DNA from: WJKG01 sp964627305
Lineage (GTDB): Bacteria > Zixibacteria > MSB-5A5 > GN15 > FEB-12
DNA length: 64,000 bases
Direction of reading: 5' to 3'
Assembly (NCBI GenBank): GCA_964627305.1
Contig: CAZVHP010000001.1
Coordinates: 613,638-677,637, forward strand
The notes beneath the pieces were generated by a model that was not told the DNA's origin, searched no databases, and was given only the letters and a program-made list of their open reading frames with translations. The position numbers and the translations under genes were made by a program. This document shows, one piece after another, positions 26,788 to 34,298 of this stretch. How positions within the stretch are numbered: the first letter of the stretch is position 1; every line of letters begins with the position of its first letter.

Positions 26788-26866
26788 CTGGGAGTGGTGT
26801 GCGCTGGAATACCAGCCACCTGACGTACTCGTCGGGCATCCCCCCTCCACCACTCCCAGTTTTTTT
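26788..26866 (+). terminator. Three-way-junction intrinsic terminator
   Basis: A perfect 12-bp stem, CTGGGAGTGGTG (26788-26799) with 26848-26859, is followed by seven T (26860-26866). Inside the stem are two more hairpins: GCTGG-AATA-CCAGC (26803-26816) and CCTGACG-TACT-CGTCGGG (26819-26835). The multibranched loop is unusual for a simple terminator and suggests the 3' end of a structured RNA or an attenuator before the kinase gene at 26990. Confidence 0.7.
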
Positions 26867-26989
26867 ATGCCTGTTGTCCCGGCTGCGGGCGCAGGATTCT
26901 TGTGACCTGCCGATACATAGACTGATACGGAAGAAGCTCCGGCCCGAGGCCGATACCAAAGCGCTAACCCACTCTTCCGGGCGGTAGTT

Positions 26990-28927
26990 GTGAGAAGTAG
27001 ACCGGCCCTTCATTCGCGATTCGTCTACCTGATCGCCATACAGGTAACCTTCATTTTCGCTGCCCTGGCCCTGATTCTGTTCTATCCCCAGCAGCGGTTT
27101 ACTGTCGGGGATGACATGCTGAAGATGGAGGGGCGCTACGAAGTGCTCACGAGGTGGCTTTCATCGCAGTCCCTCACCATGCCCATAGATCCGAGCCAGC
27201 CGTCTGGCTCGGAGATTCAGGCGCAGTTTGCCAATGAGCTGCTGCAATTCGACGATATCCTCTATGGTGAGGTATTCGTTACGCAGCCGGATGGTCTGCT
27301 GTATTCGCTGTTGTCGTATTCATGTGATCAACCGGGGGCTGATTCGCTTGCGGTCGTGTCGACGGACGGACCGGAGGTCGATGCTCGTGTCGTTCGCAGC
27401 CTGATGGAACGAGGGGCCGGGTTTATGATCCCGGCCATTCACAGTTCTGATTACGCCACCTACTATTACCGCTTTGATCTTTTCGACTCCATGCCGGCGG
27501 TACTGGTGGTTGGAGCAGGCCATGACTGGCACATTTCTCAGCGCAGCGATCTGGTGTATGCCCTGGGTATGCTGCTTCTGGTGTCGATACTGGTAGCGCT
27601 GTTGACGGCGTACTTTGTCGACAGGAAGTTCAAGGATCCGATTCGTCGTCTGATCCACGGGCTTCGCAGTACCCGGGATGGCCGCCTTCACCAGTTGGTT
27701 GAGACCGGCGGCGACGGTGAGTTGCGCGAGCTGGAACAGGCATACAATGAGATGGCGCAATCGCTGTGGACGAACCAGAGCCGCCTGCGAGAGGCCAATC
27801 AGTTGCACGCCAGGACCAACGCCGTGCTGACGCAGTGGCAGACGTTCCTGGGAACACTGATTGACCATACTGTGGCCGGGGTGATGACAGTGTCTGCTGA
27901 CGGGACCTTGTTGCTGTACAACCGTCGGGCACAGGAACTGCTTGGGTGGGAGGCAGACGAGGTGCTGGGGAAGTCGGTGGAGGGGCTGTTCGATGAGAAG
28001 AGCTTCCAGCGGCTGGGGCAGATGGAGCCCGGGGCCAAAGAATGCGCTTTTGAGGTGCTGTGCCGGACGCGCGAAGACGAGCTTTTCCCGGCGTACCTGA
28101 CTGTCGTGTCACTGCAACACACCGAGTTGCAGATGCCGGCCTGGCTGCTGCTGGTCCGGGACATTTCCGAGAGCAAGAGCTTCCAGGAGATGATGATCAG
28201 GATTGACCGCTACTACACGCGGGGTGAGATGGTTGGAGACATTGCTCACGAGATTAACAACTACCTCGCGATTCTTCAGGGCAACATTGAGTTGATGCCG
28301 CTTCTGATGAAGAAAGGCAAGACCGAGAAGATCGAGCAGAAGCTGGAATTGATGAAGGCGACCGTAGCTCGCATTACGCGGTTCTCCGACGGGTTACTGG
28401 ACCATGAGGATGAAATGCGCTTCTACAAGACCGACCTGAACCAGCTCATTCAGAACCTGATGGCGTTTCTGCGGCCCCAGAACCGTTTTGACGATGTTGA
28501 GATTGAGATTGATCTGTCCGCTGAGTTACCGCTGGTGGCCCTTGACGTGGCCGCTGTGCAGCAGATCCTGGTGAATTTGCTCCACAACGGGGCCGATGCC
28601 ACACGGGGGCAATCGGGGAGGAAACTGGCCGTTCGGACGCGTCCGGGGCCGGGGCACGAGGCCGTCGTTGAGGTCTGTGACAATGGTCCCGGGGTGCCGG
28701 AGAAGATGCAGCCCAAGCTGTTCGATCAGCAGTTTACCACCAAGCGGAAGGCGATCGGTTTTGGTCTGCTCACATGCCGCAAACTGGTGGAGCTTCACGG
28801 GGGTGAGATAGGATACGAGTGTGATGGCGGGGCGTGTTTCCGATTCACCTTGCCGATCGACCAGATGGGCGAGCAGGTTGAAAGTGGTGTTCTGGCCGCG
28901 CGGATCCTGGAGTCTGACCGGCGGTAG
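26990..28927 (+). CDS. Membrane sensor histidine kinase (PAS, HisKA, HATPase)
   Basis: 645 residues from a GTG. Helix 1 is at about 11-32, an extracytoplasmic sensor domain of about 150 residues follows, and helix 2 is near 187-210. Next come a HAMP-like linker, a PAS domain (about 285-395, 'AGVMTVSADGTLLLYNRRA'), the phospho-acceptor His420 in 'GDIAHEINNYLAIL', and a complete ATPase domain with N box 'VNLLHNGADAT' and G1 'VCDNGPGVP'. The 'HE.NN.LAI..GN.EL' form of the dimerization helix is close to the degenerate one in the protein at 10083-13010. No response regulator is adjacent, so it is an orphan kinase. The ribosome binding site is weak. Confidence 0.92.
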   Translation: MRSRPALHSRFVYLIAIQVTFIFAALALILFYPQQRFTVGDDMLKMEGRYEVLTRWLSSQSLTMPIDPSQPSGSEIQAQFANELLQFDDILYGEVFVTQPDGLLYSLLSYSCDQPGADSLAVVSTDGPEVDARVVRSLMERGAGFMIPAIHSSDYATYYYRFDLFDSMPAVLVVGAGHDWHISQRSDLVYALGMLLLVSILVALLTAYFVDRKFKDPIRRLIHGLRSTRDGRLHQLVETGGDGELRELEQAYNEMAQSLWTNQSRLREANQLHARTNAVLTQWQTFLGTLIDHTVAGVMTVSADGTLLLYNRRAQELLGWEADEVLGKSVEGLFDEKSFQRLGQMEPGAKECAFEVLCRTREDELFPAYLTVVSLQHTELQMPAWLLLVRDISESKSFQEMMIRIDRYYTRGEMVGDIAHEINNYLAILQGNIELMPLLMKKGKTEKIEQKLELMKATVARITRFSDGLLDHEDEMRFYKTDLNQLIQNLMAFLRPQNRFDDVEIEIDLSAELPLVALDVAAVQQILVNLLHNGADATRGQSGRKLAVRTRPGPGHEAVVEVCDNGPGVPEKMQPKLFDQQFTTKRKAIGFGLLTCRKLVELHGGEIGYECDGGACFRFTLPIDQMGEQVESGVLAARILESDRR

Positions 28928-28936
28928 AAGTCATAG

Positions 28937-28965
28937 TTGATTAGTTCTCAGGACTTCGGTAGCTT
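28937..28965 (+). promoter_or_regulatory. Promoter of the second sensor kinase gene, probably leaderless
   Basis: TTGATT (28937-28942), a 17-bp spacer and TAGCTT (28960-28965). The ATG at 28972 follows after only 6 nt, and there is no Shine-Dalgarno sequence. Confidence 0.4.
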
Positions 28966-28971
28966 CCGTTT

Positions 28972-31005
28972 ATGATTGATTCCTCGGATCGCCCAGACAG
29001 GGGGCTTCCCCCGCGCTTCATAGTGATTGCCTCCATCCTGTTGGCGGTCGCGGTTTTTGCGCTCACGTGGATAACGATCTCCGAGAGCCGACGCGACAGT
29101 TTTCTGTTGCTGGTCAAGCAGGGGACGGCGTTCACTGAAGCTCTGGCGCTGGCGTCGGACAATGCCATGGAGGCCGAGCAGTTTGCGGACTACCTGCTGC
29201 AGCGGCGGTACGGAGAGATTGTCATCCGCATCACCGAGCAGCAGCCTGACTCTCTTACAGATATGTTTCTGACGCGTGTGGCGCAGTCGCACGGGTTACT
29301 GGCTGTGCTGGCGTTTGACACGGCTGCTGATCTTGTTGCGCGCGGTATCGCTCGACCATTGCCGGGGGCGTTGCCGGCTTTTGTCGAGGAGGAAGTGGCT
29401 GAGCTGTGGGCCAACCCGGAGGCGAATTTCAGCCTTCTGCTGGACAGTGAGAACGGCAATGAGGGGGTGTTGTATTACCTGCAGATCTCGAACAACCTTA
29501 GCTACGTCATACTGCTTGCCGAGGAAGCGCTGTTCTATATGGATGGTTTACGCAGGACACAGATTGGCTACCTTGCTCAGGCAATGGCGCGTGAACAGGG
29601 GGTGGAGTACATCATCTATCAGACGACAGACGGCATTGTGTTTGCGTCACGCAAGCCGGGGCCGCTGCTGGCCATAGAGGCTGACCCTTTTCTGCGGGGG
29701 GCCTTTGACAGTGATTCGGTGAGCCACCGGACGTACGTGTTTCAGGACAAGGAGGTACTGGAGCTGGTGCGACCGTTCGCGACAGTGGATTATCCGGTGG
29801 GCGTGTTGCGTGTTGGGCTTTCGCTGGAGACTTATCATGATGTGAAGCGCGGATTTGATCTGCAGATGGTGACTGTTTCGGCGGTGTTGTTTCTGCTGGT
29901 TCTGGTGATCCTGCTGTACATTCAGAGTCGCCTGCGGGGGAGGCAGTTCCGGCGGGAGTACCGCAGTATCAAGACGGTGACCGACAAGGTGTTCGACGAG
30001 ATGCGCACCGGTGTGGCGGCCATCGATGAGGCCGGCGTGATTACCATGTCCAACCGTGCCTTCGACCGTATTTTTGTTTGCGGTGAGTGTGTCGGCAGGC
30101 CGTGGGATAGTGTGGTCGCAGACACGGCGCTGGCCTTCGAGAGGATACGTTCGGTGCCCGGTGATACCGGTGAGATCGAAATCGCCATCTCTCGCGGAGA
30201 GGAGCGCAGGACATTGCTGGTTGCCCTTTCGCGTCTGGAGGCCGCCGGTGAAGCGGGAGCGCGGTTTGTGGCCGTGGTATATGACATTTCACGCATTCGT
30301 GAGCTTCAGGAGAAGGCGGCCCGTCGGGAACGCCTTTCCGAACTGGGAGATCTGGCGGCGGGCGTGGCACATGAGATTCGCAATCCGCTGAATACGATAT
30401 CGATCGCGGCGCAGCGTCTGGCCTCGGAGTTCTCGCCGAGGCAGGATGAGGAGCAGTACATGCTGTTCACGCAGCAGATTCGGTCGGAGACGAGACGCCT
30501 GAACGACATCATCACGCGTTTTTTGGCGCTGGCTCGAGAGAATGGGCGCAGGAAGTCCGAGGTCGATCTGAACGATCTGCTGGTCCAGCAGGTGCGCCTG
30601 TGGGAGCCGGAGGCCGCCCAGTTGGGGATCGCGCTGAATCTGGAGGTAGCAGGGAGCCCGGTGGTTGTCAGAAGTGATCCTGATGCTCTCAGGCAGGTTC
30701 TGGCGAATCTGTTTGCCAACGCGAAGGAGGCACTTGCCGGGGAAGAGGAGACGGTGATTACGATAGAATTGATGACCGACAGTAAGCGTGCGCACCTGGT
30801 CTTTGCTGACAGCGGTCCGGGTATCCCGCGGGACATACAGTCAAAGGTGTTTACGCCCTACTTCACGACCAAGGAGAGTGGCACGGGGCTGGGTTTGGCA
30901 ACGGTTGATCGGATCATGATTGATCTTGGCGGTGAGGTGCGTCTGGACACGGAGTACACCGGCGGGGCGCGGTTTGTGTTGACGCTGCCATTGGTTTCAG
31001 CATAG
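28972..31005 (+). CDS. Membrane sensor histidine kinase (PAS, NtrB-like HisKA, HATPase)
   Basis: 677 residues. Membrane helices lie at about 17-37 and 300-325 around an extracytoplasmic domain of about 260 residues. A PAS domain spans about 345-450. His467 lies in 'GVAHEIRNPLNTI', the NtrB/ZraS style of HisKA. The ATPase domain is complete ('NLFANAKEAL', 'FADSGPGIP', 'TTKESGTGLGL'). It lies 44 bp after another kinase gene, but the two differ in sensor and HisKA type. No response regulator or sigma-54 activator follows: the next gene is citrate synthase on the other strand. The stimulus is unknown. Confidence 0.93.
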   Translation: MIDSSDRPDRGLPPRFIVIASILLAVAVFALTWITISESRRDSFLLLVKQGTAFTEALALASDNAMEAEQFADYLLQRRYGEIVIRITEQQPDSLTDMFLTRVAQSHGLLAVLAFDTAADLVARGIARPLPGALPAFVEEEVAELWANPEANFSLLLDSENGNEGVLYYLQISNNLSYVILLAEEALFYMDGLRRTQIGYLAQAMAREQGVEYIIYQTTDGIVFASRKPGPLLAIEADPFLRGAFDSDSVSHRTYVFQDKEVLELVRPFATVDYPVGVLRVGLSLETYHDVKRGFDLQMVTVSAVLFLLVLVILLYIQSRLRGRQFRREYRSIKTVTDKVFDEMRTGVAAIDEAGVITMSNRAFDRIFVCGECVGRPWDSVVADTALAFERIRSVPGDTGEIEIAISRGEERRTLLVALSRLEAAGEAGARFVAVVYDISRIRELQEKAARRERLSELGDLAAGVAHEIRNPLNTISIAAQRLASEFSPRQDEEQYMLFTQQIRSETRRLNDIITRFLALARENGRRKSEVDLNDLLVQQVRLWEPEAAQLGIALNLEVAGSPVVVRSDPDALRQVLANLFANAKEALAGEEETVITIELMTDSKRAHLVFADSGPGIPRDIQSKVFTPYFTTKESGTGLGLATVDRIMIDLGGEVRLDTEYTGGARFVLTLPLVSA

Positions 31006-31063
31006 CAGTTTTCTGGTGGAAGACGGCATGTCGTGATTGCCGGGGATGATATTCAAACAAGAG

Positions 31064-31087
31064 AGGCGACCCCATCCGGGGTCGCCT
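31064..31087. terminator. Bidirectional terminator between sensor kinase and gltA
   Basis: A 10-bp stem, AGGCGACCCC (31064-31073) with 31078-31087, around ATCC, in the convergent gap. On the minus strand it is followed by a T-rich stretch (CTCTTGTTT); on the plus strand by TTCGTAT. Confidence 0.65.
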
Positions 31088-31114
31088 TCGTATATTGAAT
31101 CAGCAGTGATCTGC

Positions 31115-32398
31115 TTACTTCATGCCGACCTGCTTCTTCAGCCACTCGGTGCTGACAGATTTCGGACGGGTGATGGGGGTACCGAGGGCGCGGTTGAGCA
31201 CCAGCTGAGTCAGCATACCCATCGCACGTGAGACTGAGAACAGAACCGTGTAGTACTCAAACTCCTTGAGGCCATAGTTGTAGAGGATAGAGCCGGAGCC
31301 GGCATCGACATTCGGCCACGGGTTCTTGGCCTTGCCATGCTTCTTGAGCACTTCCGGGACCACGTCGTAGACGCGGGAGACAGTCATGAAGACGGGGTCT
31401 TTCTTGAGATTCTTGCGTCCGAACTCGAGGAAGGCGGTGAAGCGGGGATCGGTGACGCGCAGAACGGCGTGACCGTAGCCGGGGATGACCTTGCCGGAAT
31501 TGAGGGTTTCCCAGGCGTACTCCTCGATCTGCTTTTCGGTCGGGGCGCCGCCGAACTTGTCGATGGTCTCCAGTACCCAGTTGAGGCACTCCTGGTTGGC
31601 CAGTCCGTGCAGAGGACCGGCCAGGCCGTTCAGGCCGGCACTGACGGCGTAGAACGGATCGGACAGAGCGGAACCGACGGTGTGGCAGGTGTTGGCTGAC
31701 ACGTTGCCGCCCTCATGATCGCAGTGGAGGGTGAGATACAGGCGCATCATATCGTAGGTCTCACCCTTCTTCGGCGGCAGGCCGAGCATCTTGGCGAAGT
31801 CGGCAGCCCAGTCGAGTTTCTTGGAGGGCTCAATGAGATCACCCTTCTTGTACTTGATGCGGTAGACACCGGCGGCGATGGTGTGGATGGTTCCCATCAC
31901 GCGCATGGCATCCTCGAGGGTGGGTTCCCAGTAGTCCATCTTGGACATGCCTTCAGCATAGCGCTTGCGGAAGATGGATTCGTTTTCCATGGCGAGAATC
32001 GCGGTGTCGAGCATGGCCATGGGGTGCGAGGTTTTGGGCATTGCTTTGAGGATGCGCCAGACGTAGTTGGGCACCTCACCATGCGCCTTCAGCTCCTTCT
32101 GGAAACCGGCGAGTTCATCCTTGGTGGGGAGTTTGCCGATGAGGAGCATCCAGAAGATTTCTTCCGGTAGCTTCTTTGTGAGTTCCATGATCGGAACGCC
32201 ACGAATGATGAGTCCCTTGTCAGGCTCCACGACGGAGGTGTCGCAGACCATACCTTTGACGCCGCGCATCCCGCCTATCGCCTGAGCGACAGTGCAGTCG
32301 GAGATCTTGAAGTCGCCATGCTCCTTGACGAGTTTGGTGCGCTCCTCGCGCAGCGCAGGGATTTGACTTTCGAATTTCTCTTTGATTGTCTTTGCCAT
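31115..32398 (-). CDS. gltA: Citrate synthase, eukaryotic-type
   Basis: 427 residues; the ATG at 32398 follows GGAG by about 7 nt. It condenses acetyl-CoA with oxaloacetate to citrate. Catalytic regions are present: 'LTLHCDHEGGNVSAN' and 'GPLHGLANQE' with the oxaloacetate-binding histidines, and 'VIPGYGHAVLRVTDPR' ahead of the catalytic Asp region. The long N-terminus and spacing match the mitochondrial-type (Si) synthase found in some Bacteroidetes and relatives, rather than the NADH-regulated E. coli type. It is transcribed alone from a consensus promoter. PFOR in the same window makes a reversible TCA role thinkable, but nothing here proves it. Confidence 0.95.
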   Translation of the reverse strand: MAKTIKEKFESQIPALREERTKLVKEHGDFKISDCTVAQAIGGMRGVKGMVCDTSVVEPDKGLIIRGVPIMELTKKLPEEIFWMLLIGKLPTKDELAGFQKELKAHGEVPNYVWRILKAMPKTSHPMAMLDTAILAMENESIFRKRYAEGMSKMDYWEPTLEDAMRVMGTIHTIAAGVYRIKYKKGDLIEPSKKLDWAADFAKMLGLPPKKGETYDMMRLYLTLHCDHEGGNVSANTCHTVGSALSDPFYAVSAGLNGLAGPLHGLANQECLNWVLETIDKFGGAPTEKQIEEYAWETLNSGKVIPGYGHAVLRVTDPRFTAFLEFGRKNLKKDPVFMTVSRVYDVVPEVLKKHGKAKNPWPNVDAGSGSILYNYGLKEFEYYTVLFSVSRAMGMLTQLVLNRALGTPITRPKSVSTEWLKKQVGMK

Positions 32399-32487
32399 GC
32401 GAAGGCTCCTTCCGTGTATCGGATTCCTATAAGAAATGCTCTTTGTACCTTCCCGTTTGAGACGGTGACTGGCGTCACATCGTGGCG

Positions 32488-32516
32488 ATTATACAACTGC
32501 GCCAAACTGTTGTCAA
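32488..32516 (-). promoter_or_regulatory. Consensus sigma-70 promoter of gltA
   Basis: On the minus strand, TTGACA (32516-32511), exactly 17 bp, then TATAAT (32493-32488). All 12 box positions and the spacer match the housekeeping consensus. The leader to the ATG is about 80 nt. Confidence 0.85.
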
Positions 32517-32535
32517 GTGAGCCCCGGGCAAAAAG

Positions 32536-33909
32536 TTACGGAGGAGGCGAAACGGGGAATATTTTGTCCGGGTTCATGATGCCGGACGGGTCGAAGACAT
32601 CCTTGACGGAGCGCATGAACTGCAGCGTTGGCTGGTCGAACTCAAGCGGCAGGAGCCGTCGTTTGGCCAGCCCGATACCGTGTTCGCCGGTGAGCGTGCC
32701 GCCGAGTTCGATAGTCTTGTGCATGAGCGTTTCCACCAGGCGGTCGATGTCCTGGCGGGCTGTCGGTGTGTCCTGTTTGGCCAGGAAACTCACATGCAGG
32801 TTGCCATCGCCGGCGTGGCCGAAGGCATTGATGCGGTAGGGGCTGGTTCGGTTCAACTGGCCGACGAAGGCCACCAGGTCCGGGAAACGCGAGATGGGTA
32901 CGGCGACATCCTCGGAAATGCGCAGGGCGGCGGCTTCCTTGATAGCCTTTGACAGATTTCGCCTGATACGCCAGAGGTCGTCGGTGCGGGCTGGGTCAGG
33001 TTCGGATTTCAGGAGAATGCAGGAGTTTTCGGTACAAGCGGCTTTGATCTGTTTGTCCATATCGGTGCGTCGGGGGTCGGATTCGAACAAGAGCAATGCC
33101 GTGGCTTTCAGCAGCCCCTCGGCTGGTTCGCAGGCGTTGGAGCACTCGATAGCGTCGCCGTCCATAAACTCCATGACAGTCGGCACGACACCTCCCTGGC
33201 GCAGGGCGAAGATGGTCTGAGCGGCGTCTTCGGGTCTGGCGAAGGCGGCCAGAATGGTCGTGCCGCGGCCGATTGGCTCGATCAGGGCGACGGCGATACC
33301 TGTGATGACCGCGAGCGTTCCCTCGGAGCCAATGAGCAGTTCGCCGATTTCGAAGTTCGGGCGTTGCGTGAACCAGCCCGTGTTTAGGGTGGAGCCATCG
33401 GTGGTGACAGCCTGAAGGCCGAGGACGTAATCGCGGGTTACGCCGAAGCGCACACAGCGCAGCCCGCCGGCGTTTTCGGCGACGTTGCCGCCGAGCGTCG
33501 ATTCGGTCCATGAGGCCGGGTCGGGGGGGTAGGTCAGGCCGACGGCCTCGGCGGCCTCGACCAGGTCGCAGGAGATGACTCCGGGTCCGCAGATGGCTAC
33601 CTTCTCCTGGGGCAGAATTTCGAGGTGATCGATTTTCTCTGTTGACAGGACGAGAGCGCCCTGACTCGGCACGCACCCTCCGGACAGGCCGGTGCCGGCG
33701 CCCCGGGGGACAACGGGCAGGTGGTGTGAGTGGCAGAATGAGAGCGTGGTGTGGACATCGTTGGCACTGGCTGCAAAGACGATGGCGCCGGGCAAGCCAG
33801 TGTCGGCGGTGGCATCGTGGGTGTAGGCCTCGTAGTCGGTGAGGTCAGTGACAAGGCGATCCGGCTCGCTCAGGGCGGAGCGGAGTGTATCGTAGTTCAC
33901 GACAGCCAC
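32536..33909 (-). CDS. FAD-linked oxidase, glycolate oxidase GlcD / D-lactate dehydrogenase family
   Basis: 457 residues from a GTG that follows the upstream fmdB stop by 2 nt, so translation is probably coupled; no separate ribosome binding site is seen. The N-terminal FAD_binding_4 (PCMH) domain has 'VVPRGAGTGLSGGCVP' and 'GGNVAENAGG'. The C-terminal FAD-oxidase domain has 'AFGHAGDGNLHVS' and 'GTLTGEHGIGLAK', the usual metal/substrate-binding region. Members oxidise 2-hydroxyacids such as glycolate or D-lactate and pass electrons to quinone or partner iron-sulfur proteins. No GlcE or GlcF partner is adjacent, which favours a D-lactate dehydrogenase-like single-chain enzyme. The substrate remains unassigned. 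Confidence 0.9.
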   Translation of the reverse strand: MAVVNYDTLRSALSEPDRLVTDLTDYEAYTHDATADTGLPGAIVFAASANDVHTTLSFCHSHHLPVVPRGAGTGLSGGCVPSQGALVLSTEKIDHLEILPQEKVAICGPGVISCDLVEAAEAVGLTYPPDPASWTESTLGGNVAENAGGLRCVRFGVTRDYVLGLQAVTTDGSTLNTGWFTQRPNFEIGELLIGSEGTLAVITGIAVALIEPIGRGTTILAAFARPEDAAQTIFALRQGGVVPTVMEFMDGDAIECSNACEPAEGLLKATALLLFESDPRRTDMDKQIKAACTENSCILLKSEPDPARTDDLWRIRRNLSKAIKEAAALRISEDVAVPISRFPDLVAFVGQLNRTSPYRINAFGHAGDGNLHVSFLAKQDTPTARQDIDRLVETLMHKTIELGGTLTGEHGIGLAKRRLLPLEFDQPTLQFMRSVKDVFDPSGIMNPDKIFPVSPPP

Positions 33910-33911
33910 AA

Positions 33912-34223
33912 TCAGTTATCGGCGGGCGGTTTGCTGGTACCGGTAGCGGCGGAGTCCGTTTTCCTTGTTGAATCCCTGACGTCTGTTTTCGCGGGGGTGT
34001 CGGTCTTGCTGCCATCTGTCGAATCGCCGTTGGTGTGTTTCTTGTTGCGGTAGTCGGTGATATAGAAGCCCGATCCCTTGAAGATCAGCCCGGTACCGCC
34101 AGAAATCAAGCGGCGGGGGACGCCGCCGCATTTGGGGCAGCGATCGACTGGTGGTGCGGAAATGGCCTGGAACTCCTCGAAGGTGTGGCCGCAGGCATCG
34201 CATCGGTACTCGTAAGTTGGCAT
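33912..34223 (-). CDS. FmdB-family zinc-ribbon protein
   Basis: 103 residues from the ATG at 34223, preceded by GGGAAG. The N-terminal 'MPTYEYRCDACGHTFE' and a second 'CPKCGG' make the four-cysteine zinc ribbon of the FmdB putative regulatory family. It is followed by 'SGGTGLIFKGSGFYITDY', typical of the group. The rest is a low-complexity, charged Thr/Lys/Asp-rich tail. The family's role is poorly defined; it was first linked to formamidase regulation. It precedes the FAD oxidase with a 2-nt gap. Confidence 0.9.
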   Translation of the reverse strand: MPTYEYRCDACGHTFEEFQAISAPPVDRCPKCGGVPRRLISGGTGLIFKGSGFYITDYRNKKHTNGDSTDGSKTDTPAKTDVRDSTRKTDSAATGTSKPPADN

Positions 34224-34243
34224 GGTTGTCTTCCCGAAGGTCG

Positions 34244-34276
34244 GTTGCCCCCTGCCGCGGGGCGACAGAGGGCAAC
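34244..34276. repeat. Hairpin in the fmdB leader
   Basis: An 11-bp stem with one mismatch (34244-34254 with 34266-34276) encloses a GC-rich loop containing CCGCGG. It lies between pckA and fmdB, 20 bp before the fmdB start. No T-run follows on either strand. It may be an extragenic palindrome, or a processing or attenuating element. Confidence 0.35.
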
Positions 34277-34298
34277 GAGTTAGTACTTCCAAATGTTG

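Noticed and set aside
26624..27013. Minus-strand frame containing 'MPDEYVRWLVFQ' with a GGAGG-like site
   Set aside because: The purine-rich stretch and the codons are one arm of the terminator hairpin and its inner stems; the frame overlaps the kinase start and shows no domain.
6433..34277. 14-base match CGTTGCCCTCTGTC at 6433 and, inverted, at 34264, as a dispersed repeat
   Set aside because: Several matches of this length are expected by chance in 64 kb, and the flanking hairpin at 34244-34276 is not shared by the first site.
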